A DNA stretch of 64,000 bases. It comes from Sthenelais limicola (lineage: Eukaryota > Annelida > Polychaeta > Phyllodocida > Sigalionidae). The notes beneath the pieces are model-generated. The model was not told where the DNA came from and made no database searches. It was given only the letters and a program-made list of their open reading frames with translations. Position 1 is the first letter of the stretch. Each line of letters starts with the position of its first letter. Location: the NCBI GenBank assembly GCA_942159475.1, contig OW804094.1:21743067-21807066 (forward strand), read 5' to 3'. The translations under genes and the position numbers were made by a program. This document shows, piece by piece, positions 10,012 through 18,814 of this stretch.

Positions 10012-10175
10012 GTTCATTTATTTGTTTTTATTCTAGCCATTGCCTGGGCGTGTGGATATCAGGGCTTATTGGGGAATGGCCCATCGGTAGAAGCAAGCCT
10101 AGGCAGCTTTTTGTTTCATCGGGAGAGCGGCCGACTGACAGAGTGGCGTTTTTCACGGCACGGGAGCGAGCAGGT

Positions 10176-10194
10176 CCCGACGAGCGTCGTCGGG
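10176..10194 (+). other. Perfect hairpin, 8-bp stem with GCG loop
   Basis: CCCGACGA pairs with TCGTCGGG around the three-base loop GCG. It is the first and most GC-rich of a series of such hairpins between pol and env, and the only one upstream of the TATA box. Confidence 0.7.
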
Positions 10195-10350
10195 GAAGCA
10201 ACAATGCGGTGTGCAGTAGCATTCCCTATGTGGATATATTTCCAGCTGGAAAGTGTCAATCTGGACACCTCTTGTCACCCGCCCATAGGCGCTAGCGTGT
10301 TGAGAGCGTACACCTGTTCACTCCGACGTCCGCGCTTTCAACTCTAGGCC

Positions 10351-10358
10351 TATAAATA
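10351..10358 (+). promoter_or_regulatory. Candidate internal TATA box between pol and env
   Basis: TATAAATA in the context GGCC-TATAAATAG-CCGG is a full match to the TATA consensus. An initiator-like CCAGTCG lies about 30 bp downstream, near 10385. It is well placed to start an env/ORF4 transcript that avoids gag-pol. No transcript evidence is available here. Confidence 0.5.
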
Positions 10359-10391
10359 GCCGGCTGCTCAACGTTAATTTATCGCCCAGTC

Positions 10392-10686
10392 GGGAGTATG
10401 GGCATGATACTCTCCCTTGCTAGACATTGTGTATCACCACGTCTAGCAATAATGTGATGCTTTAGGCACTGCCTGGAGAAACAGCAACCCCGATCATTTA
10501 ATTTTTTATTTTATTTCCCAGTTCGGAAGAAAACGCTCTGTTTCAGAGCGATTTGGGATTATATTTTTATTTTTTATTTATTTTCTAAAAACCATTTGGT
10601 TGCCAAATACTGCAAACCTTTTGCAGTTTGGTCGCTTGGCATCATATTCTGCTAATTTTGCTGCGGATGTGTGCCAACCCTTGGCA
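10392..10686 (+). other. Structured leader: cluster of six hairpins
   Basis: In order: GGGAGTAT against ATACTCTCCC (10392-10416, bulged); TTGCTAGAC against GTCTAGCAA (10417-10449, 9 bp); CGCTCTG-TTT-CAGAGCG (10534-10550), itself enclosed by TCCCA/TGGGA; ATTTGG-TTG-CCAAAT (10594-10608); directly abutting it ACTGCAAA-CCT-TTTGCAGT (10609-10627); and TGCCAA-CCC-TTGGCA (10672-10686). Four of the six have three-base loops and perfect stems. This is much more than A+T-rich sequence would give by chance. A role in export, packaging or internal initiation is possible, but the function is unknown. Confidence 0.7.
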
Positions 10687-11876
10687 ACTTGGAAGAAAAT
10701 TTGCTTGGTTGCTGAATCTCAAATGAACAATCTGGCTTGCCTGAGGGGTCATTTGGGGGAGATGTTGTGCTTAAATCCCTTCTGTTTTGTAGTATGATGA
10801 GTGTTTCTGTTCCTTGGTGAGTTTCTGACTATTTTTATGACAATTGCAAGGGTTTTGGAGTAAATTTTTTGTGCGATTTTGAGCGTTTTTCTTGAACTTT
10901 TGAAAAACTTTGAAATTATTTATATTTGTAAAGTTGATATTTTTGATCTGTATTAGTTCTAGTACAGAATGTGATGACTTTAGGCCATTTTCTCTGGACT
11001 TTTCTTAGTCATCACCATGTAAGAACGTTTGTGAGCCAATGAAGCGAAGATTTTAGGGGAGAGGACATGTAAATTTATTCAAAGAATTCTTGTCCATTCC
11101 TCCCTTGAGGCTTGTGTTAACTGTGGATGATTTGAAAGGAGAAATCTCGCCCTGAAGGGACTAAAGGTAGGATTTGGACAGTCGTAGGTACCGTTGCTAG
11201 AGTGGGATGAGCCTCAGTGCAGAGGAATGCGCGTGGCGTGGGCGTTGCTTGGTCCTTCCCTCAGGGGGGCGTGGCATCGCTCATGCTGCAAACCTCTCGT
11301 GCATCCCACAAGCCCTAGTGTTCCCTTGATGGAATGGGCCTGGGTCACCTACTGAGCCAGCAATGAGGGGTTGGGGGCTGTATTGAAACCCCCCTGACAC
11401 TTAATCTGGACGTGGCCAGGCCTAGTACCGCACCAATCCACCCTGGAGGGGTTAATGTAATGGGTACTACCCTAAGGTTTCTCTGACTAGACCACGATCA
11501 CTCAAGGTCTGGAGATTCAAGATGGATAGACGGAGGTAGGAGTTGCTCCCTGATATATTTTTTCTTTTCATCTTGATTTCTCTTGTAATTGGTTACCTAA
11601 TTCGTCGTTCGACTCATTTAAGCGTCCATGCTAATGATCTAGAAATGTTTTCTAGGAACTTTAAATTATTTATTCTGTACTTAGATTTTATTTTTTCTGA
11701 AACTTAAGAACTTTGCCACTCCCCACATAGACAATGGGGATCGTGTGAAGCCAATGTCTAACTGAATCAAGTAGATAGACTTTGGTTTTAGATATTGTAC
11801 TTTAGTTAACCCCTTTTCTTTACGTTTTTATCATTTGTTTTTGACTTTTTGCAATTGTCTGAGAGAGTGTCTGATT

Positions 11877-11891
11877 TTTCTTCAACTTCAG
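11877..11891 (+). other. Candidate 3' splice site for env
   Basis: TTTTCTTCAACTTCAG ends at 11891, directly before the env frame, and is a good pyrimidine tract plus AG. The env frame has no ATG near its start and is closed upstream by TGA at 11872-11874. A spliced leader exon is therefore expected to supply the start codon, as for env RNA of gypsy-type errantiviruses. I did not identify that exon. Confidence 0.6.
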
Positions 11892-11892
11892 C

Positions 11893-14445
11893 GTGCTTTT
11901 CCTGCTGGTCGTGGCGACTGTGTCTGTTACGGGACACAGGCTGCGACAAAACCTGGGTGTTTTCCTGTTCAAAGAGCAAGACATCGTGGTCAATTGCCAA
12001 CAGAAGTCAGTGATTTTGGACCTACCCTTGCCTAGGGTAGAAGACCCTGTTATGCCTTCCCTTTGCGATTCTGTTAGACTAGGAATACAAGAGGAAGATT
12101 GTGTTGCAATTAATTTTATGCAAAATCGTCTATATAGGATTGCAAATGGGACATTTTTCAAGTTTTCTTCTATTGTGGAAACTTTGAAGGCTGATTACTC
12201 TGCAAGGACAAAACGATCTGTCTTGCCTGGGGTAGGAAAGGTTGCTCGAAAACTTTTTGGTGTGGCCACTGAGGATGAATTGGCTGACTTCAATAAAGCT
12301 GTGCGTATAATGTCAGGAGGAGTTGGAACTATTGAGGAAACACAAGAGGCAAGAGATAAGGTCATCAATGGACTTGTATTAAACACAAATTTGCTGTTGG
12401 ATTTTTCTTTGGAACATTTACTGGAAGTAGACAATTTGATTTTGAACTTAACTGCGACTATTGGTACTGTGGCTAATACTAGCTCTGGAGAGCTCCTGTC
12501 TGCCATACGATTCATGCACCTAAACTTCAGAAAGCTGTCTTTCCTCTCTGCAACCACCCTTGACATCGTGGCCCAGGCCCAATACGTGGGAACAGTGAGG
12601 AAAGTACTGACAGCGATCGAGGGTTTATTGGAGGGGCATGTGTCGTTGGATCTCGTAGAGGACAGGAGTCTGGACAGGGCTAGGGGAGTCTTGCGGAGGT
12701 CCTTGCCTGAAGGTTACCATATGGTAACTACTTTGGACAGGGATTCGCTGCTAAATTTCCATGTGGATAGAGATCGAATTTTTATTTCTTTGGGGGTCAT
12801 TGTGGCTCCTAGAAAATCAATTTTTTCTCTCTTTAGACCCATTTTTATTCCCTTGCCCCTACATAGCCATTCTCACAATACCTCTGGATTTACTAAACTG
12901 GTGTTTGCCTCAAAATATTTTGCCATCTCGAAGGACCAGAGCCAGTACTTGGAACTGAACAGTGAATTTATGGAAGCTTGTGTCAACCTGGATTATGGTA
13001 GGTTTTGCAGAGAATCTATTATTTTGAGATCTATTAGACTTTGGTCATGTTTATCGTCCCTATTCTTTGATAATGTAACTTCAGCCCTTGAACTATGCCC
13101 TTACCACTCGTTCCTCAACGTGCCTGTGCCCCTGACACACCTATCAGTGGGTAATGACAGCCATGTCATCGTCGGGGCAGGCCATACAGCGAGGTTTGAG
13201 TGCCCTGGGGGTCATAACAAGGAGATTAGTGTCCCCCCTTTTCTTGTTGTGTCCTTACCCTGCCAGTGTATTTTGAAATTCGATAAGGTTGTGTTGGAAA
13301 ATAATCAAATTAACTGTGAAGAGCCAGAAATTGCTCATATTAGTATCAAAACAGGTTTTAATATGCCTATGGCTGCTTCTTTTGGAATCGATATTTTAAA
13401 TATCTCTGGGGCAGAAATCTTTCATGCTCCAGTGGAATTAAATTTACCCTCCTCCGAGGACATTAGGAAACATTTAGGCCACCTTGGAGACGATTTAATA
13501 AATAAGGGTATCGACTTAAGACCAGCGGTAAAGGACATGATGGAAAAGCAACAAAAAGTAAAGAAAATTTGGGATAACTTGAAAGTAAATCTGCAGAATC
13601 TCCCTAAACATCAGTCGGTGGGCATTACTGCCACCATGATCAGCCTTTTTAACACGATAATGTGTGTTTATTTATTCTGTAAGATGCATCGTTTGGGAGC
13701 TATTTTTCCAATTGTGCGCCAGACAGATGCTTTTGCTATTATGAATTTAACTGATCTGGAGGCTGCTAATGTCGTTTTTTCACCGAGTGCCAGGTCTATC
13801 ACTGATTCTTCCTTTAATTATTATTCTTTTTACTACGATTATTCTGGTTATTTGGTCTCCATTTGCCTCTGTATTATGCTAGTATTTGTCTTAAAAAAGA
13901 TTTGGACCTATAGAGTTTTCTTGAACATGATTTGCTGTGGGGGAAGAAACGAGATGTTGGACACCCCCATGCTTCACTTGCGTTTACAGAGCAGTGGAAA
14001 CTCTTTCGATTTTCCATTGGTCAGTTCAATTTTTTCTCATAATGCTATGGTCAAGTCTCTTGCTCCTGTAGTAATCTCTGCAGAGGCAGAGATTTCTTGC
14101 TGCCATTTGAGGAGATTTATTTTCCTTGAATGGAGTGATGACCTTTTAGTACCCAGTCAAGGCAAAGTGTTTAGAGTAACTTTGCCGACAGCTGTTAAAA
14201 TACCCTTTTATTCCTCTTTTAGGCTAAAAACAGCCTTGGCAAGTCAGGAGAAGATTTGGGCTCTATTTTGGGTCCCAAAGAACTCTAGAACTGTGCAGAT
14301 TTTATTAAAAACCCCCCTCAGTCGTTCGAAAAGAGGTTTAACCTCGAGTACTATCTCATTAGCAAGTGTGGGAAATGGGGCAGGTCTGAGAAACAAATGT
14401 GTTTCTTTCTCAGATCTCCATGAGAGAGATGAGAAAGACGTCTAG
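11893..14445 (+). CDS. env: Envelope glycoprotein, baculovirus F / errantivirus Env type, with extra C-terminal module
   Basis: The frame is 850 codons from a GTG at 11893; the true start is probably on a spliced exon. Residues 1-15 form a hydrophobic signal-peptide core. Arg105-Thr-Lys-Arg108 is a furin site. It is followed by a Gly/Val-rich fusion-peptide-like stretch containing LFG, the same arrangement as baculovirus F and errantivirus Env proteins. Several N-glycosylation sequons occur in the ectodomain. A first membrane segment spans about 575-598. Unusually, a second (about 652-670) follows, then a cysteine pair and a 150-residue tail. The tail (LRLQ at 696-699 to W789 and beyond) is homologous to ORF4. 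It is a surface fusion protein of a possibly enveloped particle. The reading frame has no breaks. Confidence 0.85.
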   Translation: MLFLLVVATVSVTGHRLRQNLGVFLFKEQDIVVNCQQKSVILDLPLPRVEDPVMPSLCDSVRLGIQEEDCVAINFMQNRLYRIANGTFFKFSSIVETLKADYSARTKRSVLPGVGKVARKLFGVATEDELADFNKAVRIMSGGVGTIEETQEARDKVINGLVLNTNLLLDFSLEHLLEVDNLILNLTATIGTVANTSSGELLSAIRFMHLNFRKLSFLSATTLDIVAQAQYVGTVRKVLTAIEGLLEGHVSLDLVEDRSLDRARGVLRRSLPEGYHMVTTLDRDSLLNFHVDRDRIFISLGVIVAPRKSIFSLFRPIFIPLPLHSHSHNTSGFTKLVFASKYFAISKDQSQYLELNSEFMEACVNLDYGRFCRESIILRSIRLWSCLSSLFFDNVTSALELCPYHSFLNVPVPLTHLSVGNDSHVIVGAGHTARFECPGGHNKEISVPPFLVVSLPCQCILKFDKVVLENNQINCEEPEIAHISIKTGFNMPMAASFGIDILNISGAEIFHAPVELNLPSSEDIRKHLGHLGDDLINKGIDLRPAVKDMMEKQQKVKKIWDNLKVNLQNLPKHQSVGITATMISLFNTIMCVYLFCKMHRLGAIFPIVRQTDAFAIMNLTDLEAANVVFSPSARSITDSSFNYYSFYYDYSGYLVSICLCIMLVFVLKKIWTYRVFLNMICCGGRNEMLDTPMLHLRLQSSGNSFDFPLVSSIFSHNAMVKSLAPVVISAEAEISCCHLRRFIFLEWSDDLLVPSQGKVFRVTLPTAVKIPFYSSFRLKTALASQEKIWALFWVPKNSRTVQILLKTPLSRSKRGLTSSTISLASVGNGAGLRNKCVSFSDLHERDEKDV

Positions 14446-15060
14446 TTTCTTTCCTAGAAGCAGTTTTTTCTGTGGATTTATTGTTTTCTCTCTTGTCTAA
14501 TTTGCTATGTGGACTGATACAGCTGTTTCAGTGTGTGACCGAGTATTTGGGTCACCCAGTTGTGGTGACTGGGGTCACAGCACGGCCCCATGAGGTATTT
14601 TTATTATTCTGCCAACTTAGAATGTATCTGACCTTGTTTCTCTGGTGTATGGTGTATTTATAGCTGGGTATTTGAATGAGGAAGCAAAACAATAACATCT
14701 GTTTTGTGGGTCTCACTTACAGCCGTATGTGCTGCTGATTGTACTGTTTATAATTTGTCTTAACCATGTTTTTGCTTCCAGGGGTTTCCTCAGATGTTTC
14801 TTTTTGTTTCCATGTATTTTAGATTTTGAACTTTTAAACATTTAACTTGATTTTCTCGTTGATAACTTTCAACGATTTCTCAGATCCAGGCTTTTGGGTC
14901 TGTTTTCCTGTTTTCTATATTTCTTTGAAACGATTGCTTTGTCTTTGTATTGTGTGGTGTCGTTGTACTTATATGTATTTGCTGACCTGTTTTTTCCACG
15001 ATATCTCACAGATACTGAGTCAGTTCCTATTGGGAACTACCATACATATGTATTTTGATT

Positions 15061-15179
15061 CTCAGCATGGCTCTCTCGGCAGACGCCATTGAGTTAACAT
15101 TGCGCCCGTTTTGTGTTGGTCGCCATAGACGACCCATATTATGTTTCACTGACCGGGCGCTATAGGCAGTCATGCTGAG
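15061..15179 (+). other. Three-level nested hairpin between env and ORF4
   Basis: Three perfect stems are nested in order: CTCAGCATG (15061-15069) with CATGCTGAG (15171-15179); GCGCCCG (15102-15108) with CGGGCGC (15154-15160); and GGTCG (15118-15122) with CGACC (15130-15134). All three fit one 119-nt rod-like fold. The fold sits in a GC-richer island within T-rich sequence. An RNA export or packaging element is one possibility. Confidence 0.6.
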
Positions 15180-15744
15180 AGCGGGGACGTCATAGGCGGC
15201 AAGGTTAAACTTGTTAGCTCTATACAGCAAGGTTGGTGTATGTAAACACGCTCTGAATGATCTATTATTCTGGCACTTATGTAGGGCTGGAGAGAGCGGT
15301 TTTGTCTTGCTGTTAGCAATCTTTGGTTGACTTTTCTTTTTTTATGTTATTCTTTATTAATTTGCCTTCACTTTTGTGAAACTTTTTCCTTTTAAAAACT
15401 ATTTATTTTTATGTCTTATTTATTTTTGAAATTATCCCATCCTTTTGGAGTTTGCTTTTTGGCTTTTGCCTTGCCTATTGGCACTTTTCTCTTGATTTTG
15501 ATGACAATCATCCACACAAGGTCGTGTACATGCCTGAGTGATCATTCACAGGGCATGACACGGCATTGTGCAAGTTTGGAGGAGATGTGTTTGTAGGCTA
15601 GTCATAGAGAGTTTACAAATTATTAGGAAGTCACTTTTAAACGTTTTTTCACTGCAGTTAACTATCCTTTACCCCACTTTCTTACCTTTATTTTTTGCCT
15701 TTTGGCCAGACACCATTGTTGTCACGAAATTTTGTCTTACCTAG

Positions 15745-15757
15745 TGCATTTTTTCAG
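15745..15757 (+). other. Candidate 3' splice site for ORF4
   Basis: TGCATTTTTTCAG ends at 15757, 17 bases before the ORF4 ATG. As with env, this suggests ORF4 is translated from a spliced RNA. Confidence 0.5.
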
Positions 15758-15774
15758 TCTTAACGAGGCTAAAA

Positions 15775-16359
15775 ATGCCTCTCACTAGGCCGAGCTTCAC
15801 GAAAATGGACTTTACTTTGGGCCCCCCTAAGAGCCCAACGGTTGGTCCTCTCTACCAAGCCCCCAAATCAGGGATAAATTGGATAGGTATCGTCGCAGTG
15901 ATTTTTATTGTTTTCTTTTGCTTACCAAAGATTGTTAGATGTCTGTATAAGGTGTATTTGTGCTTGAAGGCCTGTTGCCTTTGCTGCTGCCGCCGAAAGG
16001 TCACCAGCAAGGCCAACAAGATTTGCCTCCGCCTCCAGCAGGGAGAAAGATATATTGAGATTTTTCTCTCTTCTACTATTTTTGAGAGAGAGTCTTTCTC
16101 CGCTGCTGAGGCCCCTAGAATGTCAGGTATCTATGCAGATAGGGGCTGCTATCTCTTCTCCTCAGTAGCTCTCCGATGGACTGGACCTATCAGGCTAGTA
16201 CACCAAGGAGGGCTGCTGGAGATCGATCTGCCTCGACAGAGATCTCTCACCTGCACTAAGTACAGAGTGCTGGCTGCCATGCTGGAGGAAGGCGAGGTTC
16301 GCTGGACTCTGGTGTGGAAGCCAGTACAAGGAAACCCAATGGAATTGGAAGTAGTGTAG
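15775..16359 (+). CDS. ORF4: small membrane protein homologous to the Env C-terminal module
   Basis: The ORF has 194 residues and its own ATG. A short Pro-rich N-terminus precedes one membrane segment (about 34-52). A dense cysteine cluster with basic residues follows (CLKACCLCCCRRK), likely palmitoylated. A soluble domain of about 105 residues starts at LRLQ (85-88). By eye the membrane segment, cysteine cluster and domain align co-linearly with Env residues 652-800. LRLQ matches LRLQ. RWTGPIRLVHQGGLLEIDLP matches EWSDDLLVPSQGKVFRVTLP. WTLVWKP (from W177) matches WALFWVP. It has no signal peptide and no fusion machinery. Its role is unknown; matrix-like assembly, Env trafficking or superinfection interference are only guesses. 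Confidence 0.8.
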   Translation: MPLTRPSFTKMDFTLGPPKSPTVGPLYQAPKSGINWIGIVAVIFIVFFCLPKIVRCLYKVYLCLKACCLCCCRRKVTSKANKICLRLQQGERYIEIFLSSTIFERESFSAAEAPRMSGIYADRGCYLFSSVALRWTGPIRLVHQGGLLEIDLPRQRSLTCTKYRVLAAMLEEGEVRWTLVWKPVQGNPMELEVV

Positions 16360-17020
16360 AGTGTGAGGCAGGCTGATCTTTTCTCTCTCTCCCCTGAGAG
16401 AGAGAGGGGGAAGAGAGTGATTCTCACTTTATGTGAGCTTTTTGTATATTTGTAGCATATTTTAGTCTTCTTTAAAGTTTCATGTACGGATAGCGTTCTG
16501 CTGTATTGTTGTATTCTCTTCATATTTTCTAAGCAGAAGCAGGAAACAATTATGTTTCACTCTATCAGAGTTATCACACTTTTGTTATTAATTTTGGTCT
16601 TTTAAGGAAGTTTCTGTGCGGGCCGGTGTCAGGCCCCGTATTCACTGCGCCTTGCCGGTCTCTCTACGGCCAGGATTTATGTTTAGGGCGGAATGTGTAG
16701 GTGCATACGCCGGCGCTGTCATTTGAGAAGGCCGGTCACCGACGCAGGCTCTCGCCTTATGCCATCCCTGCGCGGCCGGTCAAGTGTTCGAGTTAATGAT
16801 TTCACAACCTTTCTGTTAGACCTTACGTGTATCTTAGCTTGTCATTGTTTTCTCAAATGTCTAGTAATTGCTTCCATATACCATATTTACGAAAAAGAAT
16901 CCGTATGTGATCGCCTTCTTGATTGTTCTTTATTTAAACTATTACTCTTAAATATTATGTATTATTTGTTCTTTAAGCAGGTGTGCTTTATGGAGGATCG
17001 TCGGGGTAGCGAGGGGGTGA
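16360..17020 (+). other. 3' untranslated region of the retroelement with repeated GCCGGT motif
   Basis: There is no supported ORF; an open frame at 16693 runs into the LTR. Between 16622 and 16780 the hexamer GCCGGT or GCCGGC occurs five times (16622, 16654, 16709, 16731, 16775) in a locally GC-rich block. The purine-rich tract GAGGGGGTGA (17011-17020) directly before the LTR is the likely plus-strand primer. Confidence 0.6.
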
Positions 17021-17272
17021 TGCTATACAGCCAAGATCATCCTAGCCCCTCCCTCCATGACTCACACCTGCCATTCATATTGCCTTGGGCCTATCATGGA
17101 TAGAGCCCCTCCCACCTCCAGGAGTAGCACGTGAGCTGCTCCTGTGAGGGTTGTTGTCTAATAAAATATACAGTTAGTTGGTAACGGAATCTATACGTGT
17201 CTGGTCGTCCTTTCTCCTTATCTCTTATTCACATTAGATTATAGAAGTATCCACGATCTCGACTTTATAATA
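17021..17272 (+). repeat. 3' LTR
   Basis: By eye it reads identical to the 5' LTR over all 252 bp. It is followed by CTTG (17273-17276), the right copy of the target duplication. Its AATAAA (17160-17165) would end the element's transcripts. Confidence 0.93.
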
Positions 17273-17276
17273 CTTG

Positions 17277-17395
17277 GTGTTGTATGCCTCCACTAACGCA
17301 TAAATAAGCATCCCGTAGGAATGACAATAATAATAAGCATTCCATATTTAATGGAATGTTAAAATCTAGAAAACGTTTATGAACTGAAACCTCCA
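17277..17395. repeat. Interspersed repeat J, copy 1 right part
   Basis: It continues the repeat interrupted by the retroelement. 'cataaataagcatccc' and 'aacgtttatgaactgaaacct' align with 54739-54830. Confidence 0.65.
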
Positions 17396-17575
17396 AATCC
17401 CACTTTACCTCATCATGTATAAGTAGGTGTGTGCACAGTGAGTAAGAGAGTGTTATGAAGTGTGCCTCCTTGTGTTAAACAAGTCTAATTAAGTCTTTAC
17501 TATAATCAGATGCACTAAATCAGATTATCTCAAATTGCTACCGTCACTCAATGGTTATACTCAGGGAGGTATATA

Positions 17576-17804
17576 TGGGTCAGATTTTCAGAAAATGTAC
17601 AATTCGCCTTCACCAATCCTCTCAAATAACCCACATTTAAGACAAAAATGAGCTTCAAAATGCAGTTTAACATAACAGAACTTATACTTTAAATCAATGC
17701 GATATCAAATATACTCAGATATGCCCGGTATTCTTGATTTTTCAGCCTAATTTAAGAGAATTTCCTACAGCTGCCAATTGTACATTTTCTGAAAATCTCA
17801 CCTA
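17576..17804 (+). mobile_element. MITE family A copy 3
   Basis: It begins TGGGTCAGATTTTCAG and ends with the inverted counterpart (CTGAAAATCTCACCTA), flanked by TATA. The surrounding 'cagggaggta' also occurs on both sides. Confidence 0.85.
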
Positions 17805-17904
17805 TATACAGGGAGGTAGATTATACATACCTCAATCCCTGTTATAACACAGTTTCGTGTAGTTTTGATCATATCATTTTGTTTCTTTCTTCTCAAGTAG
17901 CTTT

Positions 17905-18060
17905 GATTCCTAGAGGTTAATATAGCTAGACACAGCAGTGGGTGGAAGACCATGGTTATTATGTACTGAATTATTGCCCGTGAGCCCATTATCTTGATAT
18001 GTAAATGAACTCCATTGATTGTAACATTCAGTGTAGCCTACACTTGCATGCCAGTTAATG
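17905..18060. repeat. Dispersed repeat I, copy 1
   Basis: 'gctagacacagcagtggg' through 'gaactccattgattgtaa' recurs in diverged form at 50403-50510. No coding sequence; class unknown. Confidence 0.5.
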
Positions 18061-18235
18061 ATTCAGTTGTCGTTTCACGGAGTTAGAGTATTAGCTTTAT
18101 ACAACTTCTAAATAAAACAACAACAAAAAAACATATATAGGCATACAGGCAGCTATAGGTTTAGCCATTCCGATGTTGTTTCAAATATTATTTGTTGTGT
18201 ATTTGTCTCTCTCATAGCTAATTCACATATATGTG

Positions 18236-18686
18236 AATTAGGAAAATAAGTCGCTTATCCAGACCTCACAATGAGTCGCAAAATAGATATTTTTCAAACT
18301 CATTTAGTTATAACATATCTTTGTTTGAATATTCTATCTTTTTTTTTTTTTTTTTTTTTTTTTGGGGGGGGGGGGGGGGGCGATACTGCTAGTAACATTA
18401 ACACATGTACAACATTTCAAGGCAATGTATTAAATATATCTATGCATTTCTAAGGTCATCTTATGGAGTATGTTTAGGTATTTTATTAGTAAATATCCAC
18501 CCAAAAATATCAATAACATTTTTTTTTAAATAAAGATATCAAACTTAAAATATAGAAACACTACTTAGATGTCCTACTGTTTACTATCATTAGAATCGGC
18601 TTGATCTCATCATTTCAAATATGATAATATCTCAAAATCCATTTTTAGTGACTTGTGACTCATTTTCCTGAAACACATCACAAATA
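18236..18686. mobile_element. MITE family H copy 2, with a T25-G17 run inside
   Basis: Its right part is the reverse complement of 1050-1200, and it ends TTTTCCTGAAACACATCAC. It contains 25 T followed directly by 17 G (18339-18380). The phrase 'catagctaattcacat' flanks both sides (18215 and 18741 region). Confidence 0.6.
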
Positions 18687-18814
18687 TTTCACTTAAACGA
18701 GTTTGGGGCTTTGTTACTTTGAATGACGATAATTCTCTTTCATAGCTAATTCACATGTAATAATGTATTCGTATTACTTTACAGGATAATTATACGTTTT
18801 CTTGTTACCTGCAG

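Larger units (their letters stand above)
10012..11891 (+). other. Pol-env spacer with internal promoter-like and structured RNA elements
   Basis: This 1.9 kb has no convincing ORF. Open frames near 10050-10347 and 10600-10797 start at non-ATG codons and look like nothing known. It contains a TATA box, a series of perfect hairpins and several donor-like sites (for example GTAAGA at 11020 and GTAGGA at 11166). It ends in a strong splice-acceptor-like tract. It probably supplies the leader of the env RNA. Confidence 0.6.
14446..15757 (+). other. Env-ORF4 spacer with nested hairpin and acceptor
   Basis: This T-rich 1.3 kb has open frames at 14472-14663 and 14847-15092. They start at non-ATG codons or are simply rich in Phe and Leu, so I do not call them genes. 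The region holds a bulged hairpin near 14550-14578, the nested hairpin at 15061-15179, and a splice-acceptor-like tract at its end. Confidence 0.5.
3191..17272 (+). mobile_element. Intact, very young Ty3/gypsy-like endogenous retrovirus with gag, pol, env and a fourth ORF
   Basis: The element is 14,082 bp: 5' LTR, primer-binding site, gag, pol in the -1 frame, a 1.9 kb spacer, an F-type env, a 1.3 kb spacer, ORF4, a purine-rich tract and a 3' LTR. By eye the two 252-bp LTRs show no difference. All four ORFs are free of stops and frameshifts, so insertion was recent. CTTG flanks both sides (3187-3190 and 17273-17276). It lies inside an older repeat, and a relative of that repeat at 54.4-54.8 kb lacks it. 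The order protease, reverse transcriptase, RNase H, integrase places it in the Metaviridae. The F-like env resembles insect errantiviruses, but the short LTRs, 14 kb length and extra ORF are unlike the usual errantivirus plan. Confidence 0.95.

Noticed and set aside
10050..10347. ORFs of 81 and 92 codons between pol and env
   Set aside because: Non-ATG starts, no recognised sequence, and they overlap the hairpin region. Structure, not coding, explains the segment better.
14472..15092. Hydrophobic ORFs of 63 and 81 codons between env and ORF4
   Set aside because: T-rich DNA gives Phe/Leu-rich frames by chance. The first has no ATG and neither has a support signal.
16693..17103. ORF of 136 codons running into the 3' LTR
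   Set aside because: It starts from a GC-rich untranslated block and ends inside the LTR; no resemblance to a known protein.
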